Shown here piece after piece: positions 17,165 through 25,808 of a stretch of DNA of 64,000 bases. The translations under genes and the position numbers were made by a program. The stretch comes from Mesobacillus jeotgali (GTDB lineage: Bacteria > Bacillota > Bacilli > Bacillales > Cytobacillaceae). Below the pieces are notes generated by a model. It had not been told where the DNA came from, made no database searches, and saw only the letters and a list, made by a program, of their open reading frames with translations. Each line of letters starts with the position of its first letter. The stretch's first letter is position 1. The stretch is taken from NCBI RefSeq assembly GCF_900166585.1, contig NZ_FVZC01000009.1:496001-560000 (forward strand), read 5' to 3'.

Positions 17165-17409
17165 AAAACACTCCCCCTATCATGCCGCAAATCAATATTT
17201 TATTCATGATTCTTTTCCTAAGCCCTTTAGATATAAAAAAGGCAGCTGAAAATTATGTGTATTATCCCTTCTGTTTTTATTATATTATAAAAACATGAAA
17301 AATTCTGCATTTGAATTTTAGAAAGCGGTTCCAATTTTTGCAGGAAATATACAGAATATTGTAGAATTTGATATAGTGAGCGTATTTTTTACGGGAAAGG
17401 GGAAAAAGC

Positions 17410-18753
17410 GTGCAAAAAATATTAGTTGCAAACAGAGGGGAAATAGCGCTTCGCATTATCCGCACTTGCCGTGAGCTTGGGATTGAAACGGTGGCGGTCT
17501 ATTCTGATGCTGATCAGGAGCTGCCATTTGTTAAAGAAGCTGACAGTGCTTTCAGAATTGGTGAGCCGCCTGTTCAAAAATCTTATCTTAATTCAGATGA
17601 AATTTTAAGAATTGCAAAAGAAGAAAATGTAGATGGAATTCATCCTGGTTATGGCTTTTTATCGGAAAACGCAGAGTTTGCCCGTAAAGTGAATGAAGCA
17701 GGTTTGACATTCATCGGACCAACACCCGAAACGATTGAAAAAATGGGAGACAAAATTGTCGCGAGAACAACGATGGAAGAAGCAGGGGTACCTGTCGTCC
17801 CGGGTAGTCACCAGGGTTTAAAGACACTTGAGGATGCCATCGAACTTGCTGGTGAAATTGGCTACCCTATCATGCTGAAGGCTAGCGGCGGCGGGGGCGG
17901 CATTGGCATGGTGCTTTGTGAAAATGAGCAAGCGCTCGCTAAGAATTTTGATTCTACCAAAGGCAGAGCAAAAGCCTATTTTGGTTCGGATGAGGTTTTT
18001 ATTGAAAAGTACATCAAAAATGCCCGCCATGTCGAGGTCCAGATTTTTGGCGATACCCATGGCAATCATGTGCATATGTTTGAACGTGATTGCTCCATCC
18101 AGCGCCGCCACCAAAAAGTGATTGAAGAGGCACCTTCACCCTTCTTAAGAGATGAAGCGCGGCAGAAAATGTATGAAACAGCAGTAACAGCAGCCAGGGC
18201 TGTGGATTATGTGAACGCGGGAACTGTGGAATTCATTGTAGATGAAAACGAAAATTTCTATTTTCTTGAAATGAATACCAGATTACAAGTGGAACATCCG
18301 GTCACCGAAACAATTACAGGCCTGGACCTGGTGAAGTGGCAAATTCTAGCTGCTCGAGGTGAAAAACTGCCTTTGCTCCAGGATGAAATTGAGAAAAAGG
18401 GGTGGGCCATTGAATTCCGACTCTATGCTGAAGACCCTGTCAGATTCCTTCCTTCACCAGGTAAAATCAAGGAGTTTTCATGGGAGGGTAGAGAAGGAGT
18501 ACGAGTCGATGGCGGCTATGAATCGGGTTCTACTGTAACACCTTTCTATGACCCAATGGTTGCGAAATGCATCGTTGCAGGAAGTAACCGAGAAGAAGCC
18601 ATCCAGATCGCTCAGGAATTTTTCGGAAGCCTGAAGCTAGAGGGAATAAAATCGAATGCTCCATTGTTTGCAGAAATCCTAAGTGAAGACGGCTTTAAAT
18701 CTGGTAATTATACAACTGCATATTTAACAGAAAGAAAATTAACATCTAAATAG
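17410..18753 (+). CDS. Biotin carboxylase subunit of an acyl-CoA carboxylase
   Basis: A 447-residue biotin carboxylase: ATP and bicarbonate carboxylate the biotin on the carrier protein. Motifs include the N-terminal KILVANRGEIALRIIRTCRELG, ATP-grasp loop KASGGGGGIGM (about 157-167), the catalytic segment EMNTRLQVEHPVTE (about 285-298) and VRVDGGYESGS. Sequence and length are those of AccC-type subunits. It is a paralogue: the housekeeping accB-accC pair is normally elsewhere, and here the gene is followed by its own short carrier and a decarboxylating/carboxyltransferase subunit, as in the B. subtilis yng cluster. The GTG start at 17410 follows AAAGGGG. A weak promoter may be TTGCAG (17338-17343) and TAGAAT (17362-17367). 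Confidence 0.92.
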   Translation: MQKILVANRGEIALRIIRTCRELGIETVAVYSDADQELPFVKEADSAFRIGEPPVQKSYLNSDEILRIAKEENVDGIHPGYGFLSENAEFARKVNEAGLTFIGPTPETIEKMGDKIVARTTMEEAGVPVVPGSHQGLKTLEDAIELAGEIGYPIMLKASGGGGGIGMVLCENEQALAKNFDSTKGRAKAYFGSDEVFIEKYIKNARHVEVQIFGDTHGNHVHMFERDCSIQRRHQKVIEEAPSPFLRDEARQKMYETAVTAARAVDYVNAGTVEFIVDENENFYFLEMNTRLQVEHPVTETITGLDLVKWQILAARGEKLPLLQDEIEKKGWAIEFRLYAEDPVRFLPSPGKIKEFSWEGREGVRVDGGYESGSTVTPFYDPMVAKCIVAGSNREEAIQIAQEFFGSLKLEGIKSNAPLFAEILSEDGFKSGNYTTAYLTERKLTSK

Positions 18754-18765
18754 GAGGAAACGAAC

Positions 18766-18978
18766 ATGAAAGAAATTACAGCAAATATGGCAGGAACAGT
18801 ACTCAACGTAATGGTATCTGCTGGAGATTCAATTACAGAAGGCCAGGAAGTAATGATGCTTGAATCGATGAAGATGGAAATCCCTGTTGAAAGCCAGGGG
18901 GCAGGCCAGGTTGCTGAAGTAAAGGTTAACATCGGCGACTTCGTGAATGAAGGCGACGTACTGCTGGTACTAGAATAA
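18766..18978 (+). CDS. Biotin/lipoyl carrier protein (stand-alone BCCP domain)
   Basis: A 70-residue protein consisting only of the biotinyl domain, about the size of B. subtilis YngHB. The biotinylated lysine is in the ESMKMEI motif (Lys36), flanked by the usual glycine-rich barrel turns (AGDSITEGQEV and VGDFVNEGD-like IGDFVNEGD). It carries carboxybiotin between the carboxylase encoded just upstream (12 bp away) and the carboxyltransferase encoded downstream. TAGGAGG precedes the ATG. Between it and the carboxyltransferase gene lies an array of tandem hairpin repeats. Confidence 0.94.
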   Translation: MKEITANMAGTVLNVMVSAGDSITEGQEVMMLESMKMEIPVESQGAGQVAEVKVNIGDFVNEGDVLLVLE

Positions 18979-18995
18979 TAACCCAAACTGATGCC

Positions 18996-19154
18996 GAAAA
19001 GGACCCTTATGAAGAGCAGCAAGGCTGCATAAGGGTGCAATAAGGGTAGAAAAGGACCCTTATGAAGAGGAGCAAGGCCATATAAGGGCGCAATAAGTGT
19101 CGAAAAGGACCCTTATGAAGAGCAGCAAAGCAGCATAAGGGGGCAATTAATGTT
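18996..19154. repeat. Three tandem 53-bp hairpin repeats
   Basis: Three consecutive copies of exactly 53 bp begin GAAAAGGACCCTTATGAAGA at 18996, 19049 and 19102. Each contains the inverted repeat CCCTTAT...ATAAGGG; copy 1 also has an inner GCAGC/GCTGC stem. Copies differ at about 5-12 positions, mostly within the loop and at the 3' end. They fill the gap between the biotin carrier and the carboxyltransferase genes. No T-run follows any hairpin, so they are not standard terminators. Confidence 0.92.
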
Positions 19155-19212
19155 AAATGAACCCTTTTAAAAGGGAAAAGGCCATGATCAAATAGTTTTT
19201 AGGAGGGGAACA

Positions 19213-20754
19213 ATGACTACTGCAAAGACTTTAACGGATACATTACAAGAGAAAGTTCAGCAAATCGAAGCTGGCGGCCAACAGAAATATCATGACAAGC
19301 TGGCTGAGCAAAATAAAATGTTCGTGCGCGATCGTTTGAATCTTTTGTTTGACGGCGGAACCTACGAGGAAGATGGAAAGTTCGCCAATTTCCAGGCTGG
19401 GGATCTGCCTGCTGATGGCGTGGTGACAGCTATAGGTAAGATCGGCGGCCAGACTGTTTGTGTCATGGCGAATGATTCAACAGTAAAAGCTGGCTCATGG
19501 GGCGCAAGAACGGTCGAAAAGATTATCAGGATCCAGGAAACTGCCGAAAAGCTGAAAGTGCCTTTATTGTATCTAGTCGATTCAGCAGGTGCCCGTATTA
19601 CAGATCAGCTAGATATGTTCCCGAACAGAAGGGGCGCTGGAAAGATATTTTACAATCAGGTTAAATTATCCGGGGTAATCCCGCAGATCTGTCTTCTATT
19701 CGGGCCATCCGCAGCCGGCGGGGCATATATCCCTGCATTCTGCGATATCGTTATCATGGTGGACCAAAATGCTTCAATGTACCTTGGATCTCCTAGGATG
19801 GCGGAAAAAGTAATTGGTGAAAAAGTAACCTTAGAAGAAATGGGCGGCGCACGCATGCATTGCTCTGTAAGCGGTGTTGGGGATATGCTTGTATATAGTG
19901 AGCAAGAAGCCATCGAAGCAGCGAAACGTTATTTGAGTTATTTCCCTTCCAACTTCCAATCCAGGACGGAAGTCATCGAAGGCGTGGCTCCAAAAATAGG
20001 AAGAAGCCTTGAAGAGATTGTCCCGTTGAACCAGAACGCTCCTTTCGACATGTATGAAGGAATCGATGCGTTGATTGATGAAGGCAGTTTCTTTGAAATC
20101 AAGAAGCTTTTCGCTCCTGAAATTATCACCGGCCTGGCCCGCATTGATGGCCGGGCGGTAGGAATCATTGCAAACCAGCCAAAGGTGAAAGGCGGAGTCT
20201 TGTTTGTAGATTCAGCCGATAAGGCGGCAAAATTCATTACACTCTGCGATGCCTTCCATATTCCTTTGCTCTTCCTGGCTGATGTACCGGGCTTCATGAT
20301 TGGCACAAAAGTTGAAAGGGCTGGTATCATCCGTCATGGCGCAAAGCTGATTGCTGCGATGAGTTCAGCTACTGTACCAAAAATTTCGGTTATTGTCAGA
20401 AAGGCATACGGAGCAGGTTTGTATGCGATGGCAGGTCCAGCGTTCGAACCAGATTGCTGTATTGCCCTTCCAACTGCTCAGATTGCGGTCATGGGACCAG
20501 AAGCCGCAGTGAACGCGGTATACTCGAATAAAATCAATCAAATCGAAGACCAGAAAGAAAAAATCGCTTTTGTCCAGCAGAAGCACCAGGAATATAAAGA
20601 GAGCATTGATATTTATAAGCTGGCGTCCGAACTAATCGTAGATGATATAGTCGCAGCAAACGATTTGAGGAATGCTCTGATTGATCGATTCAAATTATAT
20701 GAAACAAAAGACATGGAATTCAGCGTTAGGAAACACCCTGTCTATCCAGTATAA
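19213..20754 (+). CDS. Acyl-CoA carboxylase carboxyltransferase (beta) subunit
   Basis: A 513-residue carboxyltransferase of the propionyl-/methylcrotonyl-CoA carboxylase type (YngE-like), with two crotonase-fold halves. Markers are DRLNLLFDGGTYEE, VDSAGARITDQ, the N-half oxyanion segment GPSAAGGAYIPAFCD, and in the C-half GLARIDGRAVGIIANQP, DVPGFMIGTKVERAGIIRHGAK and RKAYGAGLYAMAGPAFEPD. It transfers CO2 from carboxybiotin to an acyl-CoA in the cytosol. Propionyl-CoA, methylcrotonyl-CoA or both are possible; the neighbourhood does not decide. A TAGGAGGGG site precedes the ATG at 19213. With the two upstream genes it makes a complete three-subunit enzyme. Confidence 0.92.
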   Translation: MTTAKTLTDTLQEKVQQIEAGGQQKYHDKLAEQNKMFVRDRLNLLFDGGTYEEDGKFANFQAGDLPADGVVTAIGKIGGQTVCVMANDSTVKAGSWGARTVEKIIRIQETAEKLKVPLLYLVDSAGARITDQLDMFPNRRGAGKIFYNQVKLSGVIPQICLLFGPSAAGGAYIPAFCDIVIMVDQNASMYLGSPRMAEKVIGEKVTLEEMGGARMHCSVSGVGDMLVYSEQEAIEAAKRYLSYFPSNFQSRTEVIEGVAPKIGRSLEEIVPLNQNAPFDMYEGIDALIDEGSFFEIKKLFAPEIITGLARIDGRAVGIIANQPKVKGGVLFVDSADKAAKFITLCDAFHIPLLFLADVPGFMIGTKVERAGIIRHGAKLIAAMSSATVPKISVIVRKAYGAGLYAMAGPAFEPDCCIALPTAQIAVMGPEAAVNAVYSNKINQIEDQKEKIAFVQQKHQEYKESIDIYKLASELIVDDIVAANDLRNALIDRFKLYETKDMEFSVRKHPVYPV

Positions 20755-20796
20755 AAATGAAACGGAGATCCCTTAGGGACTCCGTTTCATTTTTCT
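20753..20796 (+). terminator. Acyl-CoA carboxylase cluster terminator
   Basis: Long stem AAAAATGAAACGGAG / CTCCGTTTCATTTTT with an inner TCCCTTAGGGA, ending in a T run. Confidence 0.92.
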
Positions 20797-20935
20797 CCAG
20801 CTCACAAATTAAATGAAAAAACCTTAAACCTTGCTTCCTAATAAAGCATTCTTTCTGCTAAAATATGACTAAAGTGGCAGATTTCCAGGAGCGGCGCAGA
20901 TAGGGTTGCGGCTGACTCCTTAATGAGGGGTTCTT

Positions 20936-21832
20936 ATGAAAATAGCGATAATAGGCGGCGGTTCATTAGGTTTATTATTTTCCTATTACCTGAGCATCAA
21001 GAACGATGTTTCAATATATACAAGGACACAGGAGCAAGCAGATCGAATCAATGAGAAGGGACTTTCTCTTGTAAAAGGAGGCATCGTGCAGCCTCCCGTC
21101 CAAGTTCCGGCAGCCCCCATCCAGGAATGGAAGGGAAATGAGGAATTAACGATTGTTGCCGTTAAGCAATATCAGCTTACAGGCTTAATGACAGAAATAC
21201 AGGCCAATGCGAAAAACAGCATTCTTTTTTTGCAAAACGGCTATGGTCATATTAAGTTGCTCCCGGAGATATCAGCTCCTGCTATTTATGTGGGTTCGGT
21301 CGAACATGGAGCAGTTAGGGCAAATGACTACACGGTCCATCATAATGGCATCGCGGTTACCAGAACTGCAGTGTTTAGAGGAGATGCAGGGCCTCTTGGA
21401 GAATTAATTAATATCGCTCCTGCTGATTTTCCATTTATTCTTGAAGATGATTATAAAGATATGCTTATCAAGAAGCTGGTGGTAAATGCGGTTATCAATC
21501 CATTGACTGCCATCCTTAAGGTTAGGAATGGCGAGCTGATCAGCAATTCTTTTTACTTTAAAATATTAATGCAAATGTTCTCGGAGTGTACCCTCGTACT
21601 TGGACTGGAGAATCAGGAAGAGTACCTCCAGAACTTGATAACAGTTTGTGAAAAAACGGCAAATAATCAATCGTCGATGTATAAGGATATAGAAAATGGC
21701 AGACAAACAGAGATTGACGCCATCCTTGGTTATTTGCTCGAATTATCAATAAGCAAAAATATCAAAGCTCCATTAATACATAACTATTATCATTGCATCA
21801 AGGGGAAGGAGCAAGAAAGGGAGGGAGCATAA
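20936..21832 (+). CDS. 2-dehydropantoate 2-reductase family protein
   Basis: A 298-residue ketopantoate reductase-type protein, located where B. subtilis has panE (ylbQ). It would reduce 2-dehydropantoate to pantoate with NADPH in the pantothenate/CoA pathway. The Rossmann motif is IIGGGSLGLLFSYYL (about 4-18); the catalytic Lys lies in KLVVNAVINPLTAIL (about 186-200), and TIVAVKQYQL and FLQNGYGH are the family-typical strands. Several paralogues of this family exist in bacilli with unproven substrates, so assignment as the PanE enzyme rests mainly on synteny. Its stop overlaps the start of the next gene by one base. Confidence 0.85.
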   Translation: MKIAIIGGGSLGLLFSYYLSIKNDVSIYTRTQEQADRINEKGLSLVKGGIVQPPVQVPAAPIQEWKGNEELTIVAVKQYQLTGLMTEIQANAKNSILFLQNGYGHIKLLPEISAPAIYVGSVEHGAVRANDYTVHHNGIAVTRTAVFRGDAGPLGELINIAPADFPFILEDDYKDMLIKKLVVNAVINPLTAILKVRNGELISNSFYFKILMQMFSECTLVLGLENQEEYLQNLITVCEKTANNQSSMYKDIENGRQTEIDAILGYLLELSISKNIKAPLIHNYYHCIKGKEQEREGA

Positions 21833-22221
21833 TGCCGGGATTCTTCTCCGCACTGGTTGCCATATTGATCACAGTCCCTATAATTGGATACCTCGCTGTG
21901 TTCATCATTACCAAGCAAATTACAAGAAACCACCGGCGTTCAGTTAATCTGGCCATTGACTTCAGCACTATTTTGCTTGTATTGTCTGTTCATTTTTTGA
22001 TTCTCACCATCTGGGAAAAATCTTTCCTGTGGCTGATATTGATTATTTTGTTTGGACTGGCGGCATTATTCGTCTGGATTCACTGGCAGTATAAAGAGGA
22101 AATCGTCCTGCCAAAGGTATTCAAGGGCTATTGGCGTTTTAATTTTCTCCTTTTCAGTTCGGCCTATATCATCCTTGTGCTATTCGGTTTGTATAAGCGC
22201 CTGACTTTTTTGTTTGCTTGA
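21832..22221 (+). CDS. DUF3397 membrane protein
   Basis: A 129-residue membrane protein with four predicted helices (about 3-25, 41-60, 64-83, 104-125), matching the DUF3397 family that commonly follows panE in bacilli. It contains a basic turn QITRNHRRSVNLAID between the first two helices. The function is unknown. The ATG at 21832 shares one base with the panE-family stop (TAATG), and GGGAGGGAG provides the ribosome site, so it is translationally coupled. Confidence 0.87.
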   Translation: MPGFFSALVAILITVPIIGYLAVFIITKQITRNHRRSVNLAIDFSTILLVLSVHFLILTIWEKSFLWLILIILFGLAALFVWIHWQYKEEIVLPKVFKGYWRFNFLLFSSAYIILVLFGLYKRLTFLFA

Positions 22222-22224
22222 TTG

Positions 22225-22262
22225 AATGCTGGATCGGTCTAAGAGGTCCAGTATTTTTTATG
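22225..22262 (+). terminator. Terminator after the DUF3397 gene
   Basis: Imperfect stem TGCTGGATC / GGTCCAGTA followed by TTTTTT. Confidence 0.7.
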
Positions 22263-22427
22263 GGGTTTCAGCCTTTGAAGATCAAGCCCTCTTTGGTACT
22301 ATACTTGTACATTTCTAATAAACTTTGATTTTAGAAATTTCGAAAGGCAAAGTTTTTTTCTTTTCATTTCAAACAATGCTATACTCATTACAGTGAAAAT
22401 TGTTAACGAGAAAGGAAGTACAATTTA

Positions 22428-24062
22428 ATGGAGATGTTGAATCTCTCTCTTCCGGCCGCGAACCGGTTTGCGACAGATTACCTTGCTGGGAGCCCTGAAC
22501 TGCAGAGCTTCTTTCATTATAATTTTACAGACAAAAATGCTTATGTTCATCGCCTGGATGAATTGAAAAATAGAAGTTTTATGAGGTCAGAGCTTGCCGA
22601 CCATATTCAGTCCTTTATGAACAGATATGCACAGTCTGATCAAATTACTGAGAACATCGGCAAACTCAGAAAAGAAAACAGCGTTGCCGTCATTGGTGGA
22701 CAGCAGGCTGGTATCCTGACAGGACCACTCTATACGATCCATAAAGTAATTTCGATTATAAAGCTGGCAGAACAGAAAGAACATGAGCTGGGTATACCGG
22801 TCGTACCTGTATTCTGGATTGCAGGCGAAGACCACGACTACCAGGAAGTGAACCATGTTTACGTCATGAAGGAAAACAGGCAGGAGAAATGGGTTTATCC
22901 TGAAAAGAACCTTGAGAAGAAGATGATTTCAGAAGTCTGTATCAATCGTGATTTGTGTTATTCCTGGGTCGAGGGAATCGTAGAAACCTTTGGTGAGACA
23001 AAACACACGAAGGAGGTACTGGCATTTGTTCTTGAATCATTAAAGAATGCAGAATCCTTCGTTGATTTTTTTGCAACAATCATCATGGACCTTTTCAAGG
23101 ATTCTGGATTGCTGATTGTTGATTCCGGGAATAGGGAACTTAGAAAGCTTGAAAAAGATTATTTTATCGATCAAATAAAAAATCATCGCAAAATCACATC
23201 AGCGGTCCTGGGTCAGCAGGAAAAGACCGAAGCCGCTGGTTTTTCGAATATGATTGATATAAATGAAAACTCGGCCAATTTGTTCTATTATGATGAGAAA
23301 GTAAATGAGCGAATTTTGCTTCAGTTTGACCCACAAAGTGGGGGGTTCGCCGGTAAAAATGGGGAAGTAAGCTTCACATATGATAAACTGGTCGAGATTG
23401 CAAACGAATTCCCAGAGAAACTCAGCAACAATGTAGTGACACGTCCATTAATGCAGGAATGGCTGTTCCCGACGCTTGCCTTCATTGGAGGTCCTGGGGA
23501 AATTGCCTACTGGGCAGAACTTAAACTTGTTTTCGAACATTTCGGTATCCAAATGCCTCCACTCGTTCCAAGACTCAACATCACCTTACTCGAAAGGTCG
23601 ATAGAATCTGATCTGGAGGAATTGAAACTCGACTTGAGAGAAGTTTTGATTTCAGGAACAAGCGGTCATGAACTAAGATTCATTGACTCCCTAAAGGATC
23701 GGGAAGTCGAAGAATTATTTGCAAATGCTAAAGCAATGCTGACAGATCAATATAAAGCCATCCGCGAAAGAGCAAACGGAATTGACCCGGTCTTGTTTCC
23801 GATGCTGGAAAAGAACGAATCCATCCTTCTAAATCAGATGGAATTCATGGAGAATAAAATTGTTGATGCAATTTGCCGTAAGAATGACCATATCCTGCGT
23901 AAATTCTCAAGAGTAGAAAATGCCTTAAGACCAGACGGGTCTCCGCAGGAAAGAGTGTGGAACCCATTCTACTATTTTAATAAATACGGCCTAAACCTGA
24001 TATCGGAATTGTTAAAGCTTCATTATGAGTTCGACGGAACCCACAAAATCATAAAAATGTAA
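22428..24062 (+). CDS. bshC: Bacillithiol biosynthesis cysteine-adding enzyme BshC
   Basis: A 544-residue protein (YllA in B. subtilis), full length for the family. It adds cysteine to GlcN-malate in the last step of bacillithiol synthesis, giving the main low-molecular-weight thiol of bacilli. Recognisable parts are the N-terminal MEMLNLSLPAANRFATDYL, the nucleotide-like loop VIGGQQAGILTGPLYTIHK (about 88-106), PVFWIAGEDHDYQEVNH (about 127-143), YWAELKLVFEHFGI and a long coiled-coil region between about 390 and 500. ATG at 22428 follows AAAGGAAG. It lies upstream of mraZ as in B. subtilis but is separated from it by a terminator. Confidence 0.96.
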   Translation: MEMLNLSLPAANRFATDYLAGSPELQSFFHYNFTDKNAYVHRLDELKNRSFMRSELADHIQSFMNRYAQSDQITENIGKLRKENSVAVIGGQQAGILTGPLYTIHKVISIIKLAEQKEHELGIPVVPVFWIAGEDHDYQEVNHVYVMKENRQEKWVYPEKNLEKKMISEVCINRDLCYSWVEGIVETFGETKHTKEVLAFVLESLKNAESFVDFFATIIMDLFKDSGLLIVDSGNRELRKLEKDYFIDQIKNHRKITSAVLGQQEKTEAAGFSNMIDINENSANLFYYDEKVNERILLQFDPQSGGFAGKNGEVSFTYDKLVEIANEFPEKLSNNVVTRPLMQEWLFPTLAFIGGPGEIAYWAELKLVFEHFGIQMPPLVPRLNITLLERSIESDLEELKLDLREVLISGTSGHELRFIDSLKDREVEELFANAKAMLTDQYKAIRERANGIDPVLFPMLEKNESILLNQMEFMENKIVDAICRKNDHILRKFSRVENALRPDGSPQERVWNPFYYFNKYGLNLISELLKLHYEFDGTHKIIKM

Positions 24063-24066
24063 TACA

Positions 24067-24100
24067 GGCTTCATCCTTTATGGGATGGAGCTTTTTTTAT
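24067..24100 (+). terminator. bshC terminator
   Basis: Stem GCTTCATCC / GGATGGAGC with a short loop, followed by TTTTTTT. Confidence 0.88.
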
Positions 24101-24300
24101 TGGCAAGTTCTTATCTGCATGAGAGAGGGCATCCTTTTTACTTTAAATCATGGATTAAACGGCTATATGGGAAAAGGCGGAAACCATGCTTTTATCAAAA
24201 TAAATGCAACAGGAGAAAATATGAGAAAGCAGAAAAGAAATTCATGGAAACTAAGATTTCTAGAAGGATTTCATGGCAGTGGGGAGAATATTTAAAATAA
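24101..24300 (+). other. Gap between bshC and mraZ with an unresolved short frame
   Basis: Two overlapping frames of about 71 codons begin inside the bshC terminator. The one ending at 24300 encodes a strikingly basic peptide (FKSWIKRLYGKRRKPCFYQ and a WQWGEYLK end), but neither has a proper ribosome binding site. I treat the stretch as non-coding with low certainty. Confidence 0.3.
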
Positions 24301-24301
24301 G

Positions 24302-24356
24302 GTGGTGAAAAGTGGGGGAATGTGGTACATTGTATTTAGAAAGTGGGGGTAGTGGC
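24302..24356 (+). promoter_or_regulatory. Candidate MraZ operator (TGGGG repeats)
   Basis: Upstream of mraZ, AGTGGGGGAATGTGG (from 24311) and AGTGGGGGTAGTGG (from 24342) form direct repeats about 31 bp apart, preceded by GGTGGTG. MraZ proteins bind clusters of TGGGN boxes in their own leader. The second copy also serves as ribosome binding region for the mraZ start. Confidence 0.5.
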
Positions 24357-24788
24357 ATGTTCATGGGTGAATACCATCATAATGTTGATAGCAAAGGCCG
24401 ATTGATCATCCCTGCCAAGGTCCGTGAAAACCTGGGAGAAATGTTCATTCTTACCCGTGGGCTTGACCAGTGTTTATTTGGCTATCCCGTTTCTGAATGG
24501 TCAGTGATTGAGGAAAAGTTAAAAGGGCTTCCGCTGACTAAAAAAGATGCGCGTGCATTTACCCGTTTTTTCTTTTCGGGTGCTACCGAGAGTGAAATTG
24601 ACAAACAGGGGAGAGTCAATATTCCCTCCCCATTGATGCAATACGCCAAGCTTGAGAAAGAATGTGTGATTTTAGGGGTTTCCAATCGAATTGAAATTTG
24701 GAGCAAAGCCATCTGGGAAGATTATTTCGCAGAATCTGAGGAATCTTTTGCTGAAATTGCGGAAAATATGATTGGATTTGATATTTAA
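24357..24788 (+). CDS. mraZ: Transcriptional regulator MraZ
   Basis: A 143-residue protein with two tandem AbrB-like SpoVT/MraZ domains, each with the DXXXR core ([14 protein letters not shown] at about 11-24 and [14 protein letters not shown] at about 83-96). It binds DNA in the nucleoid and represses the dcw operon it heads. Length and sequence match B. subtilis MraZ closely ([15 protein letters not shown] start, AENMIGFDI end). The ATG at 24357 is chosen for that match; an in-frame GTG at 24312 lies in the operator region. Confidence 0.97.
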   Translation: MFMGEYHHNVDSKGRLIIPAKVRENLGEMFILTRGLDQCLFGYPVSEWSVIEEKLKGLPLTKKDARAFTRFFFSGATESEIDKQGRVNIPSPLMQYAKLEKECVILGVSNRIEIWSKAIWEDYFAESEESFAEIAENMIGFDI

Positions 24789-24845
24789 GGGTAACATTAT
24801 TCTGATATAATATTACCTGCTCCTCGATTGGAAAGGTGGATCATG

Positions 24846-25784
24846 ATGTTCAAACATACAACAGTTTTACTGGAAGAAACAGTAGACGGGCTCAATATCA
24901 AGCCTGACGGTACATACGTGGATTGCACTCTCGGTGGCGCAGGCCACAGTGAATTGATTTTGTCCAAGCTATCTGACAAAGGAAAGCTATATGCGTTTGA
25001 CCAGGACGATGTCGCGATTGCGAATGCGAAAGAAAAGCTTGCTCCGTATGGAGACAGGCTGACAATCATTAAAAGCAACTTCCTTCACCTGAAGGACGAG
25101 CTTGAAAATCAAGGGGTTACAGAAGTGGACGGGATTCTTTACGATCTCGGAGTATCTTCACCCCAGCTTGACACGCCAGAGCGCGGTTTCAGCTATCATC
25201 ATGATGCCCCGCTTGATATGCGGATGGACCAGGATGCGCCATTATCTGCTTATGATGTAATTAATGCATGGCCATATGAAAAATTGGTCAAAATCTTTTT
25301 CCAATACGGAGAAGAAAAATTTTCAAAACAGATCGCAAGGAAGATTGAAGCTGCGCGAGAAAATGCTCCTATCAAAACGACTGGTGAACTTGTCGAGTTA
25401 ATTAAGGACGCGATTCCAGCACCAGCAAGGAGAAAAGGCGGCCATCCAGCAAAGAGAGTTTTCCAGGCAGTAAGGATCGCGGTTAATGATGAACTTGGCG
25501 TTTTCGAAAAATCTTTAGAGCAGGCGATTGATCTTCTTGCCGTTGGAGGAAGGATCAGCGTCATCACTTTCCACTCACTGGAGGACAGGATTTGCAAAGT
25601 CACCCTCAAAAAAGCGAGCGAAACACCGCCGCTTCCACCTGGGCTGCCAATCATTCCGGAAGAGTATCAGCCAAAATTGAAACTAATTACCAGAAAACCA
25701 ATCCTTCCCTCAGAGGAAGAGCTCGAGTTCAACAACCGGGCAAGGTCTGCAAAGTTAAGGATCGCTGAAAAAGCAAAAAAATAA
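24846..25784 (+). CDS. rsmH: 16S rRNA (cytosine1402-N4)-methyltransferase RsmH
   Basis: A 312-residue class I methyltransferase (MraW) that methylates N4 of C1402 in 16S rRNA. It shows the start [17 protein letters not shown], the SAM loop [11 protein letters not shown] (about 28-38), [16 protein letters not shown], a helical insert and the C-terminal [11 protein letters not shown] and [13 protein letters not shown]. Two adjacent ATGs (24843 and 24846) follow AAAGGTGG; the second gives better spacing and family-like N-terminus. It is the second gene of the dcw operon, 57 bp after mraZ. Confidence 0.97.
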   Translation: MFKHTTVLLEETVDGLNIKPDGTYVDCTLGGAGHSELILSKLSDKGKLYAFDQDDVAIANAKEKLAPYGDRLTIIKSNFLHLKDELENQGVTEVDGILYDLGVSSPQLDTPERGFSYHHDAPLDMRMDQDAPLSAYDVINAWPYEKLVKIFFQYGEEKFSKQIARKIEAARENAPIKTTGELVELIKDAIPAPARRKGGHPAKRVFQAVRIAVNDELGVFEKSLEQAIDLLAVGGRISVITFHSLEDRICKVTLKKASETPPLPPGLPIIPEEYQPKLKLITRKPILPSEEELEFNNRARSAKLRIAEKAKK

Positions 25785-25808
25785 AAATATAAAATTTCAG
25801 GAGGGAAA

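Noticed and set aside
17355..17377. Sigma-E promoter for the acyl-CoA carboxylase cluster (GAATATT ... GATATAGT)
   Set aside because: Spacing of about 9 bp is far too short.
18996..19154. CRISPR array
   Set aside because: Repeats are contiguous with an exact 53-bp period and no unique spacers; no cas genes in the window.
15174..20754. Horizontal transfer island
   Set aside because: Base composition and codon use look like the neighbours, no flanking repeats, tRNA or integrase; relocation rather than recent import is enough to explain it.
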